Positions 35,321-46,403 of a stretch of 64,000 nt of DNA are shown here, one piece after another. The position numbers were made by a program, and so were the translations under genes. Source of the stretch: Riptortus pedestris (taxonomy: Eukaryota; Arthropoda; Insecta; Hemiptera; Alydidae); NCBI GenBank assembly GCA_019009955.1, contig CM032233.1, positions 17,864,501-17,928,500 of the forward strand, in the 5' to 3' direction. The stretch's first letter is position 1; each line of letters begins with the position of its first letter. The notes beneath the pieces were generated by a model. It searched no databases and was not told where the DNA came from. It saw nothing but the letters and a program-made list of their open reading frames with translations.

Positions 35321-35680
35321 TTATTGTTCCAGTAGGTCTACTAGACTTGTAGTGAGGTTTGTTGGTCCTTCCCATCGTTCTGGTCGTACCGGTCTTGGGA
35401 AGTCGTCCAACCGTCTGTTGTCGGTGCTTTGTAGTCCGCCGTAGAATTTGTGGTAGCATCGTCTGATGAAAGAGGCGATTGTGGGTATGTTGAGCAGTTG
35501 GTGTAGTTCTGGTGATTTAGCTTGTCTCAAGGATGTATTATATGTGATAGTTTTCAGGATAGAGTTTTGAAACTGATGAAGAGTAGACGGAAGAAGAAAT
35601 CTAAAGAGGGGTGTTCCGTATGTTAGTGTGGGACGTAAGACTCCAGTGTATATTAGTTTCTTCAGTCTGAGTGTGAGCAA
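35321..35680 (-). pseudogene. Jockey-like LINE ORF2 fragment, after the RT palm
   Basis: The frame encodes LKKLIYTGVLRPTLTYGTP, the typical thumb-region motif (Y...LRP.LTYG.P) of Jockey and related non-LTR elements. It then gives PSTLHQFQNSILKTI, the L...Q....K.I block, and ELHQLLNIPTIASFIRR, the L.IPTI..F block. It is 119 codons without a stop. The catalytic RT core and the endonuclease are absent upstream, consistent with 5' truncation. Read together with the 3' trailer to about 35070, it is the 3' end of one insertion. Confidence 0.78.
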
Positions 35681-35749
35681 TAGATTTGCATATTTTATGT
35701 GAAGATTAAAATGGCAAATGCTAATTCGAGAAGCTTGGCTGGGAACTAA

Positions 35750-35915
35750 TTTCTGATTTCCCCTCTAAACCCCTTCCTCGCCCTCTGACTTCAGCCTTTA
35801 AAGAACATGTCTTTTAGATTTATATAAAACAATATATCGGGTTTGGTAAAGCTCAAACATAAATTGTGACCACTAGAGCGGTGAAGAGTATATAATTTTG
35901 AATGGAACTAACCTG
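35750..35915 (+). mobile_element. H1 degenerate middle fragment
   Basis: Plus orientation: GATTTCCCCTCTAAACCCC, ACTTCAGCCTTTAAAGAAC, ATATCGGGTTTGGTAAAGC, TTGTGACCACTAGAGCGGTG and TTTTGAATGGAAC in H1 order, with large gaps and no ends. Confidence 0.6.
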
Positions 35916-37439
35916 AAAAATGCAAATCATTAATGTAGAGTTTTCGCGAAGGTAGAAATAATGTAATAGAGCGGAGGTGGAGTAATAGATACACGTTTTA
36001 TTCTTGCACTTGGTAAATCTTCATTCGTGTCTGACCTTTTAGACTTTCATCAGTATAATCAATATTGTCATAATTTTTTAAAGCATTAATGCTTTATAAT
36101 TATTTGCTTGGAAAATTTGAGTTTGCTTTTATAAAAGTTAGGAATAAATTTTGATTCTTTATTCAATTTCCTTGATTAGTTCCTTAGAATTTTTAGTCTA
36201 AGGCCCAATGATATAAACTCCACTTAATATTAGCAATTAATAAAAGGTTTCTATTCAAACAAGGCTTAATTGGTCAGAAATATTGTTTTATTTAGATTTT
36301 CTATTTGAAAAAAACATAAAAAATCTTTATTTATACTCAGATTTTCCTTTCGACTTAATTGAAACTTTTTCATATTCTTCTTATTCATTCTTATGCTTCT
36401 AAAATATATTTTTTTTATATATAATCCGATTCGGCTAATTACCAAAATATTTAATCACTTCGCGACGTGGGTAGATCAGAACGCTCACAACGAATTGTAG
36501 GAATTTCTATTAGGCTGTTTTGAATTACGGAGTTTACTAGAATTTGAAGTTGAATTGCCACAAAGAGTTTTGGTTCGGTAAAGATCGATTTACACTCTAG
36601 TGTTGGTCGTTGTGAATATATATTAATAAAATACGGTCAACGCTTTCTGTGCAAAACAGTTTGCCCATGCTGCGTTTGTTGATAAAAAAGGAATTTGGAG
36701 CATATTTAGGAAACTAAGTGTATTATAATTAAGAATAAGTTAGACAATAAGATCCATGAGGAGGAAAGACCTCAATGAGCGAACGGCAGAAAGTGAATCT
36801 GAGAAAGCCCTAACAGGGAAGCGGCCAAGGCGGAACTATGAAAGTCCTATGCTAAGGGACTGCGTCATCTCCACCACTTCCGTATTGTGCCCAGCTCAAG
36901 CGTACATAATCAAGATTTAAAGATGCCAGCATACAGGGACAAACTTAAAACGTGAAGCCCAAAACCCACGTTACGGTCAGGCGTCGGAGAATTCTCCAAG
37001 ACGCGTATCATTAATCTCGCTCAATCATGCTTTTGTTTGCTGAGCTGTAAACATTGTCATCCGTACATATACCAACAGTTACTCAAGTACATTGAGATAC
37101 AGGCTCGGAAATTTCCAGGGCCAGATGTTTATCCATTCTCATTAAAAAGTCCATGATACAGGGTCTGCATGAAGTAAGAGAATTACCCACGTATGAAATG
37201 ACGCCCCTTCGTGTCATTGCACTCCATTTAATATTTCTATCATAGAAGGAACCCTTTATAAAAAAATACTTAAATATTATACCGTTCATGAGAGAATTTA
37301 TAGTATAACAGCTAACCAAATGAGTGACGGTTTATCGAAGATTAAAACCAAAAAAAAATACAAATGACTCCGAAAAATATTCGTGTGATTCCAAAATGTA
37401 AAGGATAGTTAATTGTGGAAAATAAGATGATTGAAAACA
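35916..37439. other. Unassigned region
   Basis: No gene recognised. A CTGATGA-stem-GAA motif lies on the minus strand at about 36023-36053 (see findings). A stretch at 36467-36530 reads like a decayed retroelement peptide but cannot be placed. Confidence 0.35.
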
Positions 37440-37755
37440 TTGCTTCCATAATTTAATAACGGGCATATTTTATGTACCCTTTCTCAATCCCACGCCCCAA
37501 GTCCTAATTTCAGCCTTCAACAAACTTGGCATTTAGTTCTACATTAAATATTTGAATAAAGAGTTTTGTAACTATGAACAAAATATTACAGTCCCCGAGC
37601 ACGCACATAGAGAAATAGATATATACGTATTCGGAACGTGTTTTGTCACCTACCACGTAGGATTGATGGACATTAGAAGAAATGTTATAAAACTCAAGTC
37701 GTTAGTAAGAACCTAAAGGGAAATCTGCTGTAACTAAAGGGGAAATTACTGTAAC
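37440..37755 (+). mobile_element. H1 degenerate copy
   Basis: Plus orientation traces: CCTAATTTCAGCCTTCAACA, AAAGAGTTTTGTAACTATGA, GGATTGATGGACATTAGAAG and AAAGGGAAATCTGCTGTAA at the 3' end. Only the order of blocks supports the call. Confidence 0.55.
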
Positions 37756-38585
37756 CAAAGCCCATCCAGATTTCTTATCTGTGATTGATTGGAGAGGATA
37801 ATATGCAGCTAATAAACTACTCCTACACGCTTCCTATTAATAGCCGAAAGCAGTAATCTATAAACTCATGTTGGCAGCATAGTAGAGATCAAATTTACTT
37901 ACATACTTATCGGTCCTACAGTCCTTGCAACACCAACACTTCCTATAATATCCGGTGTGGTCAACAGCTAGGATCCTGAAATTTCGGGCACCTAGCCTCT
38001 GAATGTCGTTACTCAGGTCATCTAAGCCACCTCTGCCGAGGGTTACACACGACGTGCCCTTTCTTAATAGAACAGGTAATATCAGGCTGGGCATAAGAAT
38101 CCAACAGTTCGGTTTGCGGGGTACCTCCATCTGTGCCGATCTCTCACTGATATAAATATTTTCTCAGGGTTCTTCTCTCCCAGATCAACAGGGATCTCCT
38201 GTTTCCTTGGCGAGAGTCCTCGTTCCACTGTCAAATATAACTCCAGCTGTGATGACCGATTTTTGCACTTGGAAAGCTATGCAAAAGTATCGAGACTATG
38301 CGAACACTCTGGTCTTATAGGTGTTTCTACAGTATTGCTCTCCGCAACTATCCTCCACAGGTATTTAAACAGCCTACAGCTACGAAACGTGATCTCCTCC
38401 AATTGCACACTTCCATAAATGCATGGTCTGACCCCCTTATACTTGACCATTCCCAAAATTACTCAAACCCCTAATCACGTATAGCTGTAGCAAATTCTTT
38501 CAGAGCAGTAGCTCATGGCGCTATATCCCAAGCAGTGAAATAACAGAATAAATAAATCATTCTCTTAACTTAGGTGTATCACGTA
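37756..38585. other. Unassigned spacer with higher GC
   Basis: The minus-strand open frame of 90 codons at 37858-38130 ends in a cysteine-rich stretch (YYRKCWCCKDCRTDK) but matches no family I can name and has no supporting context. It is left uncalled. Confidence 0.3.
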
Positions 38586-39145
38586 TTAGCAGATTTCCCT
38601 CAAGGGAAATGAATTATTAAGGTTGTACTCATGACGCGATTTTCAAAAAATGACCATCGATCCTATCCAGGAGATGAGGAAAATGATGTACGTTCATAAC
38701 AATGTATATGTCTATTAACGCTCTAGCTGCCGCAATTTTTGTTTAATCGTTACAAAGCTCGATATTTAAACGTTTTATGTAAAAAAAAAAGGTCAAGTTC
38801 GTTAACGGCTGAAAACTGACAGGGGGAGGGGAATTTCGAAAATTCTTAATATCTCTGTCATTATACATCGGGTCCAAAAATTATATAGAACCCATCTTAT
38901 TGCAATAGTATTTTTCTATAAATGTTGCTATGTGTGTTTTTCACAATCTTTAATATCAACCGAGATATTTGCATTTTATTAGTTTTCGGCCTTCAGTAAA
39001 CTACTCATGTCATATTAGCAATAAGCTGTAATGTTATGAAACACTTTATTTTAAGCCTAAAATACCAAATATTCTTCTCATTTGTCTTTTACGCCTTGAG
39101 ATAAATGCAAATACGTGGCGCACGTGGGAAATCTGTATAGTTTCA
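38586..39145 (-). mobile_element. H1 element, last 5' bases lost
   Basis: Minus orientation from TTAGCAGATTTCCCTCAAGG to CACGTGGGAAATCTGTATAG, after which the hairpin and TCCGTC end are missing. There is no long microsatellite: only a short CAATGTATATGTCTATTAAC stretch sits at that place. Confidence 0.8.
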
Positions 39146-39578
39146 TCCACCTAACCTACATGCAAACAAGCTCATATTCCAGAATCGTAAAAAGGATTAT
39201 CAGAATAAGTGTTGTAATATGTTTTGTCACTAGAGGCGTCCTTGGAAGGAAGTGCTTGTCGTTAGAGCGTGATTGGAGTGGCTAGAACTTCTCAAGACTA
39301 CCTAGGATAAATGGCCGATAATCATTGGCTCTATCGACCCACGAAATGGCACCACTTTCACTAGCCCCATAGCGCACCTCCTACAGCAAGGACCACCCAT
39401 TAAATTCTGATCAGAACATATCATTGAGTGTTTCCACATACTTTAAACTGTATTAAATAAAAACAGTGATAACATAGATAAGTAATACATGTTTACATCC
39501 TTCTACTAAGTAAAACAACTATTGCAATATCGAAAAATTTAGCTTTTTGTAATTTCAGCGGAATTACCACCCCCCCCC
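39146..39578. other. Unassigned spacer
   Basis: No gene recognised; it ends in a C-run at about 39571-39582 that leads into repeat X. Confidence 0.35.
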
Positions 39579-39579
39579 C

Positions 39580-39835
39580 CCTGAATCCATTTTGATATAA
39601 CGTCTGTACGTATCTCGCATAACTCAACAACGGCTACTCTCAAAGTTCACATTTTATATTTACGATTTGTATGAGGTTTATTTGTTAAACTACCCTTGGT
39701 CATTAATAGCTCTTTATAAAAACTTCCCAATTCAAATATAAGATAAATTCAGGGAAAATGAAAACTAAGGAGGTACCAGTACATTGATAAATAATTGGCA
39801 GACGTACGTAAACACTAACTAAAACCACCATGCAC
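39580..39835. repeat. Dispersed repeat X, copy 2
   Basis: Matches 33616-33895 from CTGAATCCATTTTGATATA to ACTAAAACCACCATGCA with scattered substitutions and small deletions. No H1 5' half precedes this copy, so the repeat may be independent of H1. Confidence 0.75.
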
Positions 39836-40044
39836 TAACAACCAAGCATAGCCAACTGACTTATTGATATGTTTAAGCAAAACACACAACAACAAAACAT
39901 ATGATCATATTTGAGACCACAAGACAATCCAAAATCTACAGAACCGAGCTTCCGACAACTCACTGAAAAGAGATCTGATAACTGAACAATATTTCCAATT
40001 TTTGTTTTGCTCCCTCGAAACCTCCTCTCTTCCCTCAAGCAGTT

Positions 40045-40184
40045 CAACGAACTTGATCTTTAGTTTTCATCCCTTATATATCTAGTATGGTTAGAATCAA
40101 ACACAAATTACGACAGCTAGGGCAGTAACAGACAAATAAACACACACACACACACACATTATGTGTGTATATATAAATACATAC

Positions 40185-40245
<61 letters not shown>

Positions 40246-40261
40246 TTTGAATGGTCCTCAT
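40045..40261 (+). mobile_element. H1 middle piece with compound microsatellite
   Basis: Plus orientation: AACGAACTTGATCTTTAG, GACAGCTAGGGCAGTAACAG, then (CA)n, (CATA)n and (TA)n from about 40139 to 40241, then TTTTGAATGGTCCTCATT. It ends at an inverted junction with the next copy. Confidence 0.75.
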
Positions 40262-41031
40262 TTAGCAGATTTACCATAGGGGAAATCAGCTATTGAGGTT
40301 GTAGTCATGATGGGATTTTCGAAACATTTCTTCAAATGTCCATCGATTCTACCCAGGAGATGAGAGAGATGAGGTCCGTTCAAAATTTTGTCTGTTAAAG
40401 CTCTAGCGTTCACAATTTTTGTATGATCGTTTCCAAATTCGATATTTAAACGTTTTAAGTAAAAATGAAGATCAAGTTCGTTAACGAACGATCAAAATAT
40501 CTTCGTTATTATGAGTTGGATCATAAAATGTTATAGAACCAATCTTGTTAAACTTTTGATTTTCTACAATTGATGTTCTATGCATTTTTTGTTAACCCAA
40601 GCATTAAGCGAGTTATTCGTACTTCTTGTTTTCTGCCTTCAGTAACCCCCCCCCTCTTCTGCTCATCGATTTTTTACACATAAATAGAGAATACTTGGTG
40701 ATAAGAGATCACAAGTGTTATAACAGCACTTATTGCAAATTAAATTTACTATAAATATTGTTATATACATTTATTCTCTATCTTGAATATTAACCGAGAT
40801 ATTTGCATTTTTATTAAGTGTGAGCGGATAACGGACGAGATGAGATCGGCTGATTTCGGCTCTAGTCGTGAGTATCCCACGAATGCTAGATCGGCCGTTT
40901 CCGTAACTGTTCGGCTCTCGTGAAATTGGTTTAGAGACTCGTTACTACTAATGTTACTAGTATGCAGATTTCTCTATTGTAAACCTTCCCGTGGGAAATC
41001 TGCTTAGTTTACGCAGCCCCTCGGTCACGGA
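40259..41031 (-). mobile_element. H1 element, mosaic of subfamily B and short type
   Basis: Minus orientation from TTAGCAGATTTACCATAGGG to GTGGGAAATCTGCTTAGTTT and GGTCACGGAC. After the 3' half, a subfamily-B middle (about 40470-40730) is followed by a normal middle beginning again at TTATTGCAAATTAAATTTAC (40732). The element therefore contains two successive middles, the same architecture as 15750-16702. Confidence 0.8.
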
Positions 41032-41035
41032 CTTT

Positions 41036-41136
41036 TTCGTCTTCTCCTAGGTAGTGAGGAACTGTTTCGTAATTCACGTCATGAGTACAACCTCATTAGC
41101 TGATTTCCCTTAAGGGAGATCTGATAATAATCAATT
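41036..41136 (+). mobile_element. H1 3'-terminal piece
   Basis: Plus orientation: CGTCTTCTCCTAGGTAG, CGTCATGAGTACAACCTCAT, the palindrome TTTCCCTTAAGGGAGA and TCTGATAA. It abuts the 5' end of the preceding minus copy with no spacer beyond the T-run. Confidence 0.75.
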
Positions 41137-41549
41137 ACAAGCGGAAGTATATGATTAACTTTTCCAATTCAAAGCAGTCAATCCTAAATGATGGTCAATG
41201 GATATTTTGACTGAGGAGGGATAAGGCCAGACTGTTGGTGTATTTGTTTGGATGGGCCAGATGAGTACGGAAGGGGAGAGGGGTCATGCCGGCCAAGGGC
41301 ATCGCTTTCCCCGACCTCCAGCTCCCCATCAGGGAAAGGGAGAAAGTCAAATTATACAATCGCCCAGTATTTTGTAACAGCTCCACTACCGGCCACTACT
41401 CCCCTTGCTCCTCCTTCCCTCCCCCATTTACAAATAGTGTCAGGAATCAATCACGTGCTTGTTGAAATAAATCTTATTTCAGTTTTGCCGTCGCATGAGT
41501 ATTATAAAGTCAACTTCAGTTACTCAGGGCGAGCGAAACATAAAAAAAG
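41137..41549. other. Unassigned spacer with a GC-rich patch
   Basis: About 41215-41430 is clearly richer in G and C than its surroundings (GGGGAGAGGGGTCATGCC; CTCCTCCTTCCCTCCCCC). Open frames on both strands there lack any family motif. Confidence 0.35.
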
Positions 41550-42016
41550 TTCTAAGCGGATTTCTCACGTGAAGATTTACAATAGAGAAATCTGCATACT
41601 GGTAACAGTAGTAGTAACGAGTCTGTAACCCATTTCACGAGAGCCGAACAATTACGGAAACGGCCGATCTAGCTTCCGGAACTCACGAATACACCCGACA
41701 TCTCATCTCGTCCGATATCCGCACAAACTTAATAAACATGCAAATATCTCGGTTAATAATCAAGATAGAGTAAAAACGTACATAAAATTTATTGGGAATT
41801 ACATTTACAATAAGATTGGTTCTATACAATTTTTCGATCCAACGTATAGTAACGGAGATATTTAGAATTTTCGAAAATCCCACCACTTAACCCCCCACCC
41901 ACACAGGTCCGATTTCTATCATTAACGAACTTGACCTGTCTTTTTACATAAAACGACTAAATATGAAGTTTGGTAACGATTAAACAAAAATTGCAACCGC
42001 TAGAGTGTTAAAAGAG

Positions 42017-42058
<42 letters not shown>

Positions 42059-42188
42059 AGTTTCGAACGAACCTCATTTTCGCGTTCTACTGGGTAGGAT
42101 CGAAGGACATTTGGAGAAATTTTTCGAAAATCTCGTCATGAGTACGACCTCAATAGCTATTGAGGTTCCCTGAAGGGAAATCTGCTAG
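41550..42188 (+). mobile_element. H1 element, first of a head-to-tail pair
   Basis: Plus orientation. The 5' hairpin is replaced, and the copy starts at AGTTCTAAGCGGATTTCTC. It runs through ACGAGAGCCGAACAATTACG, a (TA)n(TG)n run at about 42020-42058 and TCATGAGTACGACCTCAATA. The terminal region has a second palindrome, CTCAATAGCTATTGAG, before TTCCCTGAAGGGAA and TCTGCTAG. Its CTAG end is separated by only AAAAG from the next copy. Confidence 0.82.
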
Positions 42189-42193
42189 AAAAG

Positions 42194-42445
42194 TCCGTCA
42201 CGCAGGGGCTGCGTAAACTAAGAGGATTTCCTACGTGAAGTTTTACAATAGAGAAACTTCACGAGAGCCGAACAATTACGGAAACGTTGGAACTAGCTTT
42301 TGGCGGAACCTCACGACTAGAACCGAAGTTAGGCGATCAAAAAATACCTCGAAAATATCTCGGTTAATATTCAAGATACAGAATTAAATGTATATAAGAA
42401 TCTTTATAGTAAATTTAATTTTCAATAAGATTAGCTATATACACT
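42194..42445 (+). mobile_element. H1 element, second of the head-to-tail pair, 3' truncated
   Basis: Starts with the complete 5' end TCCGTCACGCAGG and its hairpin, then AAGAGGATTTCCTACGTG, ACGAGAGCCGAACAATTACG and TATCTCGGTTAATATTCAAG. It stops at AATAAGATTAGCTATATACA where a minus copy begins. Confidence 0.82.
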
Positions 42446-42525
42446 TTTAGCGGATTTCCCGAAATTTTTCTTCAAATGTCCATCGATCCTACCTAGTAGA
42501 TGACGAAACTGAGGTCGTTCGAAAC

Positions 42526-42575
<50 letters not shown>

Positions 42576-42991
42576 TGTTACCGCTCTAGCGGCCGCAATT
42601 TTTGTTTGATCGTTACCGAACTCGATATTTAGTCGTTTTATGTTAAAAGAAGGATCAAGCTCGCTAACGGCTGAAATCGGACCAGTGGGAGGGGGGGGGG
42701 TTTAGAGGGGAGGATTTTCGAAAATTCGAAATATCTCCGTTACTATACGTCGGATCGAAAAATTGTGCAGAATCAATCTTATTGCAAATTAAATTTACTA
42801 TAAATATTGTTATATACATTTATTCTCTATATTGCATATTAACCGAGATATTTGCATTTTTATTAAATCTGGACTTTCCCGCCAAAAGCTAGTTCGGCCG
42901 TTTCCTTGACTGCTCGGCTCTCGTGAAATTTCTCTATCGTAAAACTTCACGTGGAAATCTGCTTAGTTTACGCAGCCCCTGCGTGACGGAC
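42446..42991 (-). mobile_element. H1 element, short type, 3' palindrome partly lost
   Basis: Minus orientation from TTAGCGGATTTCCCGAAATT (half of the palindrome and the TATTGAGG block are deleted) through (TA)n at about 42531-42572, the CTCTAGCGGCCGCAATTTTTG block and a G-run near 42692-42701, to CACGTGGAAATCTGCTTAG and CCCTGCGTGACGGAC. Confidence 0.82.
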
Positions 42992-43311
42992 TTTTTCTAT
43001 CCGACGTATAAAAACAGAGATATTTTGAATTATCAAAATTCTCCTCCTCCTATTGGTCCGATTTCAGCGGTAAACAAACTTGATCCACCGTTTTTCATAA
43101 ACCGATTATATATCGAGTTTGGTAACGATAACACAAAAATTGCGACTACTAGAGCGGTAAGAGACAAATACATAGATAGGTATATAATTTTGAACGGACC
43201 TCGTTTTCTTCATCTACTGGGTTGGATCGATGGAAATATGAAGAAATTATTCGAAAGTCGCGTCATGAGTACAACCTAAATACCTGATTTTCCTTAAGGG
43301 AATTCTGCTAA
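42992..43311 (+). mobile_element. H1 3' half, joined head-on to the preceding copy
   Basis: Plus orientation from TTTTTCTATCCGACGTATAA to ACCTGATTTTCCTTAAGGGA and TCTGCTAA. The start coincides with the T-run at the 5' end of the minus copy, so the T-run is shared by both. Confidence 0.8.
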
Positions 43312-43670
43312 TATAAATCACATGAGTAGAAGTGGTTAGTCAATAAAATCTTAACCGATGACGTCAACTCACAATATTTTTGCATGTATATCATCTAGCA
43401 AAGATATCTTGAAAATAGAAGAGTTCGATTTGAATTTAAGTAACAGTTTATTTAAAATAATTGAATAGCGTCATATATCTTTTTTATTAAATTTCAATGT
43501 TTTATCATTTTTGTTAGTGTTAATATCAAAGGGTTTTGAATAAAGGACAGCAACATAAATCACACGAAAACACGCCAAAAAGGAATTCCTAATTGCTGGA
43601 GATTTAAATGCGAATGGGTATTTTTGATTATATCATCAACTGGCAGACTTATTCTCTATCAGGAAAAAAG
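43312..43670. other. Unassigned spacer
   Basis: No gene recognised between two H1 copies. Confidence 0.35.
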
Positions 43671-44352
43671 TCCGTCACGCAGGGGCTGCGTAAACTAAGC
43701 AGATTTCCCACGTGAAGTTTTACAATAGAGAAATCTGCCTAATAACAACTGTAGTAGTAAGAAACCTCTAAACCTAAAACATTATTTAGGGCGTAATAGC
43801 CCAGTAGTTTCTAGCCCCAAATAACAGTTAACCTAACCTCTAAACCTATTCACGAGGGACGAATAGTTATGGGAACGGCCGCCAGAGCTCTCGGCGGAAA
43901 GTCCGAACAAAGCCTGCTGGCGACCACACGCAGAATACAAATGCAAATATCTCGGTTAATATTCAAGATACAGAATAAATGTATAGAACAATATTTATAG
44001 TAAATTGAATTTGCAATAAGATTTATTCTATACAATTTTTCGATCCGACGCATAATAACGGAGATATTTTGACTTTTCAAAAATCCCCCCTCCCACTGGT
44101 CCGATTTCAGCCATTAACGAACTAGATCTTCCTTTTTACATAAAACGATTAAATTCCGAGTTTGGTAACGACCAAACAAAAATTGCGACCACTAGAGCGT
44201 TAACAGACAAATATATATATATATATAATTTTGAACGGACCTCATTTTCGTCATCTCCTGGGTAGGATCGATGGACATTTGAAGAAATTTTTCGAAACTC
44301 GCATCATGAGTACGACCTCAATAGCTGATTTCCCTTAAGGGAAATCTGCTAA
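43671..44352 (+). mobile_element. H1 element, complete, short type (best reference copy)
   Basis: 682 bp, plus orientation. It has the 5' end TCCGTCACGCAGG with hairpin ACGCAGGGGCTGCGT, then AAGCAGATTTCCCACGTG and TAGAGAAATCTGC as a subterminal inverted pair. The middle runs AAATATCTCGGTTAATATTC, TTTTTCGATCCGACGC and ATTGCGACCACTAGAGCG, followed by a short (TA)n at 44214-44226 and TTGAACGGACCTCATTTTC. The perfect 3' palindrome TTTCCCTTAAGGGAAA is followed by TCTGCTAA. The short microsatellite suggests an early or contracted state. Confidence 0.92.
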
Positions 44353-44706
44353 AAAGCTGCTGACATCTCCAGAATTAAGACGGGGAACAGAACGAGGAGG
44401 AATAAAATTATGTAACTAACAGGGGTGAATGAGTCAGGAGAAGGGAGTGTGCTGTGAGGAACTTAATAGGGACCACTTATCCGACCCAGGAAGTGGCAAG
44501 TGCCGTAACGCACACTCAAACATTATTTCCTCTTGCCCCAGTTTCAGTAAGCATTTACGAAATGAGGTAACAAAGGACATAACAAGCAGAGTATCCATTA
44601 ATGGTTAGGCATAGCAAATAAAATGTACGCGAAATGAACAATCAAAAACGTGTGGATTTGTTTAAAACTCATGTTACGCAACCAGGATAAAGACACTCAA
44701 TAAAAG
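44353..44706. other. Unassigned spacer
   Basis: No gene or repeat recognised. Confidence 0.35.
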
Positions 44707-45116
44707 TCCGTCACGCAGGGGCTGCGTAAACTAAGCAGATTTCCCACGTGAAGTTTTACAATAGAGAAATCCGCCTAATAACAGGCGGAGAGTCCGGAAC
44801 ATGGCGGGGTTCCGTCGACCACACTCACAATACAAATGCAAATATCTCGGTTAATATTCAAGATACAGAATAAATGTATATAACAATATTTATAGTAAAT
44901 TTAATTTACAATAAGATTGATTCTATACAATTTTTCGATCCGACGCATAATAACGGAGATATTTTGAATTTTCTAAAAATCCCCCCCTCTAAACCCCCCC
45001 TCCCACTGGTCCGGTTTCAGCCATTAACGAACTTGATCTCTCTTTTTACGTAAAACGCTTAAATATGAAGTTTGGTAACGATCAAACAAAAATTGCGACC
45101 GCTAGAGCGTTAACAG

Positions 45117-45190
<74 letters not shown>

Positions 45191-45214
45191 GAACGGACCT
45201 CATTTCCGTGCTAA
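44707..45214 (+). mobile_element. H1 element, complete 5' end, 3' domain deleted
   Basis: Plus orientation from TCCGTCACGCAGG through TATCTCGGTTAATATTCAAG and CGACCGCTAGAGCGTTAAC. The (TA)n run at 45120-45184 is the longest in the window (about 32 units). It then passes from GGACCTCATTTCC to GTGCTAAAAC. The GAGTACGACC block and palindrome are missing while a GCTAA remains, so the deletion may have rejoined at the very end. Confidence 0.82.
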
Positions 45215-45412
45215 AACACCGATTACTTGTAAAGTTTACACGCTCATCGTTATTGTGTAGTATTGCAAACATTGCCAAGAGGAGTAGCTGCTGATCGATA
45301 ATAAAGGAATCCGATTTGTCATCAATATCCATTGAGCAGAATCAGTTATTGAGCTTACTGTCATGATACGATTTATCAAAAATTGAAATGCCCATTGACC
45401 AGATCTAGTACC

Positions 45413-45527
45413 TTTTAGCAGATTACCCTGAAGGGAGATCAGCTATTGAGGTTGTACTCATGACGCGACTTTCGAAATTTCTTCATATATCCATCGATTG
45501 TATCTAGTAGATGAAACACGGGGTCCA

Positions 45528-45582
<55 letters not shown>

Positions 45583-45604
45583 GTTACCGCTCTAGCGGTC
45601 GCAA
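45413..45604 (-). mobile_element. H1 host copy, 3' part, interrupted by another H1
   Basis: Minus orientation from TTAGCAGATTACCCTGAAGG through (TA)n at about 45537-45578 to CCGCTCTAGCGGTCGCAATT, where the inserted copy begins. It resumes at 46404 with TTTTTTGTCTTATCATAACC. Confidence 0.85.
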
Positions 45605-46403
45605 TTAGCAGATTTCCCATAAGGGAAATCAGCTATTGAGGTCGTACTCATGACGCGATTTTCGAAACATTTCTTCAAATATCCATCGATCCTACCTAGG
45701 AGATAACGAAAATGAGGTCCGTTCAAAGTTGTATATATATACATATATACAGATTTATATATTTGTCTGTTAACGCTATAGTGGTCGCAATTTTTGTTTG
45801 TCCGTTGCCAAACTGGATATCTAAACGTTTTATGTAAAAAGACTGATCACGTTCGTTAATGGCTGAAATCGGACTAGAGGGAGGGCGGGGGGTTTAGGGG
45901 GGGCTTGTCGAAAATTTGAAATATCTCCGTTATTATGTATCGGATCGAAAAATTGTATAGAACCAATCTTATTGCAAATTAAATTTACTATAAATATTGT
46001 TATATACATTTATTCTCTATATTGAATATTAACCGAGATATTTGCATTTTTATGAAGTCTGTGGTCGGGTATAGTTCGGATTAGGTCGGCCATTTTCGTA
46101 ACTCCTCGGTTCAGGTGGAAGCTTCTTCTAACCTTACCTTAGTTACTTTGTGAGATTTATGCAAATACGTTCTGTTCATCCGCCCCCACCCTTCTTTAGT
46201 TCTTGGACTACTAAAATTTGAGATAAATTATTCTTACAATTCAGAAGCCGTTTTAGTTGGGAATTTATTTTAATTAACTGAAAGATCTCACATTACCGTT
46301 TGCATTTAATCACGGTGGTGTTGTGTTACCAGTATGCAGATTTCTCTATTGTAAAACTTCACATGGGAAATCTGCTTAGTTTACGCAGCTCCTGCGTGAC
46401 GGA
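45605..46403 (-). mobile_element. H1 element, complete, nested inside another H1
   Basis: Minus orientation from TTAGCAGATTTCCCATAAGG to CACATGGGAAATCTGCTTAG and CTCCTGCGTGACGGA. It contains a G-rich stretch near 45880-45903 and a long-type 5' region (CGGTGGTGTTGTGTTACCAG). It sits in the CGCAATTTTTGTTTGATCG block of the host copy, so both boundaries can be read from the disrupted block. Confidence 0.88.

Noticed and set aside
37858..38130. 90-codon minus-strand open frame with a cysteine-rich stretch (CWCCKDC)
   Set aside because: No family pattern, no neighbouring coding context, no start or splice evidence; a frame this long is expected by chance in 64 kb.
41248..41628. 126-codon plus-strand open frame in a GC-rich patch
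   Set aside because: Proline/serine-rich low-complexity reading that runs on into an H1 element, so not a gene.
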